A stretch of DNA of 64,000 nucleotides. Source: Oopsacas minuta. Its lineage: Eukaryota; Porifera; Hexactinellida; Lyssacinosida; Leucopsacidae. Both the position numbers and the translations under genes were made by a program. This document shows, piece by piece, positions 57,239-64,000 of this stretch; within the stretch, counting starts at the first letter, position 1, and the number at the start of each line of letters is the position of its first letter. The stretch spans positions 124,001 through 188,000 of the forward strand of contig JAKMXF010000199.1 in NCBI GenBank assembly GCA_024704765.1, read 5' to 3'. The notes beneath the pieces were generated by a model, which did no database searches, was not told the DNA's origin, and saw nothing but the letters and a program-made list of their open reading frames with translations.

Positions 57239-58730
57239 CCCTTTTATCAACAAAAATAAGCAGTTGAAATCGGATTATTTTCAATTTGATTGCACTGTCA
57301 AAACGACAAAAGTCCCCGAAGTCAATGACAAAACATCCAATTATTTTATATGGGATTTTCGAATTAACAACACATACACTGGCTTGACTACAAATTACCC
57401 GATTTCAAATGTTATATCCCTAAGAGTTTTTGTCATTTTCATTTGAACCTTAGCTTGCACATCTAATCGACACAATGGCGAACATAAAAAGATTATATGT
57501 GAAATTTCAATTCACTGCAACTCTAAACTATTAATTGTTTGGAAAATTGTAGCTGTTTTAACAGCTAATAGTAGGCGGTTAACAGCATTTCCTCACCCAT
57601 ACACATGGAATCATGTTAGAGATCAACTAACACTATGCATAATGTGTTCGGTATTCTTTCCTTTCGTCAAACAGCGTCTATTCTCTTTTGTAGACGTATA
57701 GACTTGTTATGGTAGAACTTTCAAGTAGTCAAGAACATGACTCTTATATTCAATATTAGGATCCATGGAGGAGCGGGATACATCCCATTCGACAGGATAA
57801 TGCCTGGCAAAAAATTATTGGGACGCCCTGCCACTATTGACACATGGAACAAAAGGCATTTCACTTTAGTTGTATATGCTAAATATGATTTGAAATGATT
57901 GAAAGCATGATAACAAGCTATTGGTCTACTTTCTGCAAGATCCATAGAATTTTTCAACATATTCTCGCCCTGTGCCACTTGTGCCCCAAGTGATACATTC
58001 TTCTAATACTTTTGGACAGGCAGTGTACACAATTGATAGTGACAGAGCCCATAATAATATTCGGTCACCACGCCCACACTACGTTTCGTGCTTTCTTATT
58101 ATCTCGGACAAGAAAAGATTAAGACCATTACTATTTCAAATTACCTTAATATCAAAATAATTAAGTATATTCCACAAATCTCAGGTATATGCCTTCTATT
58201 GATCTATGCATAATATTTGCCTGAGATGTAACGGTGAGTATGTACTACAGGTACTAGGCGCACCACGACACATAATAACTTAAAATTGTGCATTAATATC
58301 TATTAGTGAGACATGTTGAAGATTATTGCAAATATATTAAGGTTCAAATAAATGCCAAGGATTAACTCGTGACCAGAGAGTAGTGCTCACTATTTCAAGA
58401 TGTTGACTAATTAGAAGTTTCACTAACGGAGGTTTCAGTGAATAACATAGACACATTTCGTATATCAAATTATGAATATAAAATATTGTTGGGAAATTCC
58501 TCTATCAAAGCAATATAGTGACCAGTATCTTAGTATGGTGAATATGAATTTGCCAATTTTTGCAACTTTACCGTTAGTCACTGAGGTATTAAAATGAGTT
58601 GATACAATAATAACAGAAACATCCTAGGCTAGTATTGATATGATCCAAATGGCATCTATCTACTTGTATTGGCTACATAATTCTAATATGAAATTGTGCT
58701 CGATTTGTTTCGCTACCAACTTCACACTCA
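57239..58730. other. Intergenic, nothing recognised
   Basis: AT-rich sequence without a supported gene or element. Confidence 0.5.
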
Positions 58731-58732
58731 TA

Positions 58733-60016
58733 CAGGGTGGCTCATAAGTTCTGTGACATTTTTCGAATTCGTAAATTTTCATTTCTAATGCTACAACAAT
58801 AGCATTATCAAATGAATATCATTACTAGATGTTCAATAATAGTAATTCATAAGTAGTTTCCTAATATATTTCATTTCAGTGTTGAATAGCTTATGGAAAG
58901 CGATAGGTGTGCTGTGATTAAATTATTTCAGGCGGGACATAAACCAAGGGAAATTTCTAAAATGCTCAAAATGCCCAGGGGAAGAAGGATGTTTATTAGT
59001 AGGGCCATTAAGAGATATTTGGAGACTGGGAAAGTTGATGATAGGGCGAGGACTGGCCGTCCGTGTTTTGTTGTGACTCCAAATGTGCGAAAGGCGCTGC
59101 GGGAACAAATTCGGAGAAATCCCCGACGATCAATGCGTAAAATGGCATCTGTCCAAAGAATCGTTAAAAATCAATTAGGAATAAGATCATTCAAAGGAAG
59201 ACAGTGCACTTCCTTTCTAGTAAGATCATGGGAAAGAGACTGGTTAGGAATAAGGGTCTGCTAAAGCGGCACGCTGTTTACGGGGTAAACAACATTCTCT
59301 TTTCTGACAAGAAAATATTTACAATAGAGGAAGCTAACAATCCTCAAAATGACAGAATAATAGTAACTAGATCTCAAGCAATCCCAGACGAGCTGTATTA
59401 CATCGGACAAGTTCAAAAACCACAATCTGTCATGGTTTGGGCTGGAATTTCGGTAATTGGTCGGACATCCCTCATATTTGTCCCACCAGGGCTAAAATTA
59501 ATTCGATTTCATATCGCGAACAGATATTAGAACCTGTACTGAAAGATCTAGGCCAGACCATGTTTTCTGGAGAGTCATTTCTGTTTCAACAGGACGGTGC
59601 GCATGCCCACACATCCAAGTCACTCAGGTATGGTTAAAAGAGAATATTCCCGATTTTATTCCCAAAGACGAATGGCCCCCATACAGCCCCGATTTGAATC
59701 CAATGGATTATTCTATCTGGTCGATTTTGGAGACAAAGGCTTGTGCTAAGGCCCACACCAATGTAGAATCTCTTAAGGTGTCGTTGAGGAGAGAATGGGC
59801 TAAAATGCCCCAAGAAACACTGAGTACTGCGGTTGAGGCTTCCCTCGCAGACTAAAGGCTGTAATTGAGAAGAGGGGAGGGTATATAGAATAGTGGCTAT
59901 TTCTAGCATATTATTAGCATATAGTGGTAGTCTAATTAGAACATCAAGTATGAATAGTACATTTTGAATATATAAATGGGTTAACATAAATGTCACAGAA
60001 GTTATGAGCCACCCTG
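58733..60016 (+). mobile_element. Complete Tc1/mariner-superfamily transposon (DD37D), 1284 bp
   Basis: Termini CAGGGTGGCTCATAA and its complement open about 29-bp inverted repeats with one difference. They are bounded by TA on each side (58731-58732 and 60017-60018). It contains one transposase gene on the + strand. Length is typical of Tc1-type elements. Confidence 0.95.
58893..59854 (+). pseudogene. DD37D transposase, frameshifted
   Basis: ATG at 58893 opens MESDRCAVIKLFQAGHKPREI, the first helix-turn-helix, followed by GRAKxxR-like TGRPCFV and RRNPRRSMRKMA (second HTH). A frameshift near 59195 leads to LFSDKKIFTIEEANN (first Asp, with Lys where Glu is usual) and VMVWAGISVIGRT. A stop at 59528 is followed by FQQDGAHAHTSKS (second Asp). 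After another frameshift near 59630 comes WPPYSPDLNPMDYSIWSILE (third Asp, in NPMD). Counting through the corrected frame there are 37 residues between the last two Asp, the DD37D (maT-like) signature. At least three lesions disable it. Confidence 0.85.
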
Positions 60017-60018
60017 TA

Positions 60019-63000
60019 TTGTCTGGGGCATTATTAAAGTGCTCATTTTCGCATATTGTCTGTAAAATATTTGGAAACTATTATCTTGATCATTACTTTC
60101 TCATTATGTATTTTCAGTTCCCGTTCACAATATAATTATCTACAATATTAGTATTCAGTATTAGTAAGGTACTTTCATCTTCAGTAACATAAGTGTTAGG
60201 TAAGAATGTGTGTATTTCACAACTAATTTAGTGTAGAAAACTTCGTTAATTCAAATTATCATTCTGAATTTTCACAATGCATTAATTAGTTTCTTACCAA
60301 TGTTCTATAATTAAGAAATTCATTTTTCATTACCTAATAATAGTATATCCTGAGCTCTATATTCTTTATCTATTTCCTGTTTAGCTCATTATAATTACAT
60401 AATTTTTAGTCAACAGAGTTATAACATTTGTTTATATGTTAGGCTGACTTATATATTCTGTTGTTGCAGCTTCATTAATTCAAAAATACAGTTGTACAAT
60501 ATGTACCTACCAGTGACTACAATCTTATTTGTTATAATTATTTAGTCTAGGTATTTCTTGGAAAACTGAGTTGTAACAATGGAACGCTTTCCTTTGTTCG
60601 AATTTCTTTGTTGTCAAGTGTTCGAAACAGGAAGTTGTCATTTGTTCAACAAGTATTTTCTATGCTGTCATTTGTTCGAAATCTGAAGTTGGTATTTTTT
60701 GACCACGGCGGATGAATGATGTTGACATTTGCTTGATTGTTAGTGCAGCTCCTAAAAAACATGCCTTAATTGTATGGACGATGTGCGATTTCCGTCCCTC
60801 CACCCGTCCTGCGGCTGTGCGAAATCTAACAGTCAAATTAGCATGAGTACTGGAATACATATACATTTGGGTCGGAATTTTGAACCTCGGGTATGAACTA
60901 TTTCTAAAATGAATATTTCACACCTTTTTTGTATTTATCATATTTTTCACACATGTATATGTAAAATACGAATGCAAGTTAGAGATTAGATTTAAACATG
61001 TTGTCAGGATTACATATGCGTGGAGTCCGATTTTGAGAATTTTAGAGTCTGAATATCACATATTCACAGATTTATCACATTTTTTCTCACCTTTTGCATA
61101 TATTCAAATCATACTAGAGATTGCGTTTAACTGCTTTTCAGGTCTAATCGAGTGTGTATGTTTACATTTATACCTGCATTATTTATCAAATTTCACACCT
61201 TTTAATCATGTTTTAAATTGATGCTAGAGATTTCGTTTCAAATGTTAGTCAAGAGGTATTGTAGGGTAATTATTCCGATTTTGTCCATAGAATTTGTGAT
61301 AGAGCAAGAAGTGTATTATGGGACTTTGTAAGATCCAGGAGCCCAAAACAGTTGTGCCCGGAGCATTGCAGTATTTACAGGGGGTCAAGGGGGCGTGTTT
61401 TCCCTGAAGAGAACAAAAATACATGACCCTGAGCTGCATTACCAGTCAGTCGGCTGGACATTTTTAATGTTGTTTCTATGATATACAGCCAAGCGAATCG
61501 TGTTTGTATAGTGTATTATTATTTATTTAAAAATAATCAACCAAATAACTAACTAGACTGTGAAAAAGAATAAGTTATACTCTTATTTGCGGAATCTGTT
61601 TATATAAGCTATTTAAGTATATATCTCAAGAGCATGTTCGATTGGAGTTCGACAAATTTGACAATTGGAATTTTTCACAAAATTTATAGAAGCATTTTTC
61701 GTTGGCAATAGGCTGTTCATCCTCTTCAATTTCTACGAGAGCACATATGGGCGTAATAATACAAAGAGTTTACGTACATGTAATAGGGTGGACCTGTAAT
61801 TCGATTATAGCATCAAAATCTGGCTGTGAACTGCCTCTAGCTAACTCCTCGAACTGGGCTTTAAGCAATTCAAATTGGCTATTAGCAACTCGAATCATGC
61901 TGTTCAAGTGAAAAATAATGATCCAAACACATAACTTCAAAGCTAAACTGTTGTGCTAGCTGTTAAATGGAAATATGCAAAATTAGCTGTTAACTACATG
62001 AAATTTTTAGAGTGATTTTGCTTTAAATTTCCTTTAGAATAGACTTTGTTTTCAACTACATTTGAAAGAAAAAATTTTAGTTTTGCATAGTCAATATCAT
62101 CTTATGTGTTGAGATACATATTGGATGGGCAATACAGTTTTAGAGATATGCAGTGCCGGCCAGAAAGAAGAGCCCAAAAAATATTTCTCAAAAAAATTTT
62201 CATTATGATTAACATCTTTGCGGGTATATCCACATAGAAAATATGTTTTATGGAATTGAAATTGTAAATTAGAATGTTTACATTAAGATATCACAAAACT
62301 TTCATTTTTCCGTTTTCAAACAAGTTGAACTCATTAATTTAATTATTATTATTGGAAATGATATTTTTACAAACTTGCGTAGAATAAACTTTTTTTAATC
62401 AGATTGAAATCTATACAATAATTAGAAGCTTGTGCGAATTTTCGAATCAACCAAGTGATAATTATAGCCATTTTTGCCAAAAATGGCACATATTCCAAGA
62501 TCTGCATTATTATATGTTTTATCTTAATAAGTTACCTCCATTAATTATCTTTGTATCTATGTGTATGTTAATCATTTATCATCTCAAATTATTCTATAGT
62601 GAGTATGCATGAATTTAGGGCTTTTCCTGCCATATGTGCCTGACAAGCCACAAACAGAAATGTATTTCAGGGAGAGTTTCGGATTGTTATGAAAATTTGA
62701 ACCAATAATATCAATATTGTATTGATTTACATTCTGAATAAGCAATTCTGCTTTCATGAAACATTGTAGATATTTGATTTCCAATTATTTAGTTGGTTAT
62801 CTAGATAATGAGGTTAACACCTTTAAAAATGGGAAAATCAACTTTAGTGACACTTCCTCTCATCTATAACACTCTAATTTTACCATTTCAATTTCATAAA
62901 AGGTTTTCTGACAAATATCCCTGAATGCCATGCCCAATTCCGGGAACTCTAGAAGGTTGGCAAGTAATTTCTACCAATTTATCCTTGTAATTTATACCAA

Positions 63001-63824
63001 TTTATCCCTGTAATTTATACCTATTTACCCATTTATACGAAATTACAATCTAACAATTTACATATATAAATGGAGATATAAGTCTTGGCATTTCGTAATT
63101 TCATAAATTCAAAATCCAAAATGGTAACAATTTCGTAGGTATTCTGTCGGCTATTTATCATACGGATTTGTTACTGCTCGACACGATGAACAGTTGCCAA
63201 TGTACCTCTTGTGTTCTCAGATGTTCATCAATGAAGCTATGAAACTAAAAATACAGATCGCCTCTAAAGGAAGCATTCTGACACTAATGATTCCCAATTA
63301 GCATTCATTAAAATTCTCCGGGATAAATTTCAATGTAGAACTACCCTTAATAACACAATTGTAAAATGTAACCAAGATATGGAGGATGGATTGTTTGCTT
63401 CAATCCTCCACATTCTGATTTCCAACCTCATTGCTCAAGCTACATCCGCATATTATAGGTGAGACACTATTGTTCCTGTTTTGAGGGAAGTTATTTCTAT
63501 AGTAATGCACCAAAATTTAGGAAACTTTATTCAGAAAATTCCTATAAGCAATGATATAGTCTACAGATGAATTGGTGAAGTGGAAGTAGATTTGGAGGTA
63601 GGAGTCCCAATCCCTGGGCCTTTTTCAATCACAAGATTGCTGGATTGGTATCGTTTTCAATCCTGATATTGATTGAACAATTTGTATGAACCTATACTAT
63701 AATTTGTTTAGAGAATAGATATATCATATAACCGTTTAATAGCATATTTAGGATTAGTAGTAGAATGATGGCAAATCAAATAAGTAAATAAGAATGATCA
63801 TTTCTAATGTTTCCGTGATGTAAA
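60019..63824. other. Intergenic, AT-rich, no gene recognised
   Basis: At 60600-60700 GTTCGAAA(C/T) segments repeat (GTCATTTGTTCGAAA). At 61500-63800 only short inverted repeats were noticed, such as TGGAGGATGGA/TCAATCCTCCA at 63380-63410. Open stretches have no family resemblance. Confidence 0.4.
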
Positions 63825-64000
63825 TACACTGGAAACCGCTTAACCGGGACTCGGATAATCGGGATATCCGCTTAAACAGGGCAATGTATTAGGAACATAT
63901 TTTTGCATACAAAAGTCGCCGGATAATTGAGACATCGAATCGGTTAATCGAGATTTCTTCTCCAGGTTAACAGAAATAAATTATTATTATTATTAACTTT
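63825..64000. mobile_element. Pogo/Tigger-like terminus running off the window
   Basis: From about 63825 the sequence TACACTGGAAACCGCTTAACC is followed by repeated variants of GGATAATCGGGATATCCGCTTAA, GCCGGATAATTGAGACATCGAAT and CGGTTAATCGAGA. This alternation of CGGTTAA and CGGATAAT blocks is typical of the subterminal region of pogo-group elements, whose ends are often CAGT.GAACC. The other end is outside the window. Confidence 0.55.

Overview
This is a eukaryotic, AT-rich genomic window, almost certainly from an invertebrate metazoan. It has one recognisable host gene spread over about 27 kb, intron-exon structure with GT/AG junctions, no operons, and a dense layered population of class II transposons with some retrotransposon debris. 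The host gene is on the + strand and encodes a RERE/atrophin-type corepressor: ELM2, SANT and a GATA-type zinc finger are readable, so the BAH-coding part should lie upstream. The transposon mix (DD34D mariner, DD37D Tc1-like, several hAT lineages, a KRBA2-like Ginger, a THAP/P-like element, Mutator-type fragments) and the low GC fit an arthropod. A copepod is plausible, but that is inference only.

Layout. 1-2.66 kb: a MITE with about 190 bp inverted termini, then a decayed reverse-transcribing element of DIRS-like type. 3.5-5.0 kb: a decayed hAT on the - strand, probably interrupted by a small hAT-type MITE. 8.0-8.8 kb: a repeat with Helitron-like 5' sequence, with a second copy at 53.1 kb. 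9.246-9.608 kb: RERE exon (ELM2 plus first half of SANT). 9.6-17.2 kb: an intron holding a complete but frameshifted hAT (9910-12204, perfect 8-bp TSD) and a decayed ZMYM1-like hAT. 17.196-18.157 kb: RERE exon (rest of SANT, GATA finger). 18.2-34.8 kb: a 16.7 kb intron with a 61-bp-period minisatellite, a mariner, a Mutator-type fragment, an apparently intact hAT (809-aa ORF, perfect TSD), and a CR1-like LINE on the - strand. That LINE is split by a 1.5 kb terminal-inverted-repeat element. 34.82-36.404 kb: the last RERE exon, a Ser/Asn/Gln-rich tail with a poly(A) signal.

Downstream of the gene: a decayed THAP/P-type transposase interrupted by another transposase-like block (37.5-41.2 kb), a complete Ginger/KRBA2-like element with a CXC finger (41425-43906, TSD TATA), a roughly 73-unit TATG microsatellite, a MULE fragment, a decayed DD37D element, a hAT C-terminal relic, a 235-bp MITE, a complete but broken DD37D element (58733-60016) and the start of a pogo/Tigger-like terminus at the right edge.

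Functionally only RERE is likely to be a host protein gene. The transposases act on their own termini. One, the 23.4-26.1 kb hAT, looks capable of coding for a full protein. The most informative structure is the nested insertion at 28313-29830: removing it and one copy of its 4-bp duplication rejoins the interrupted LINE reading frame.
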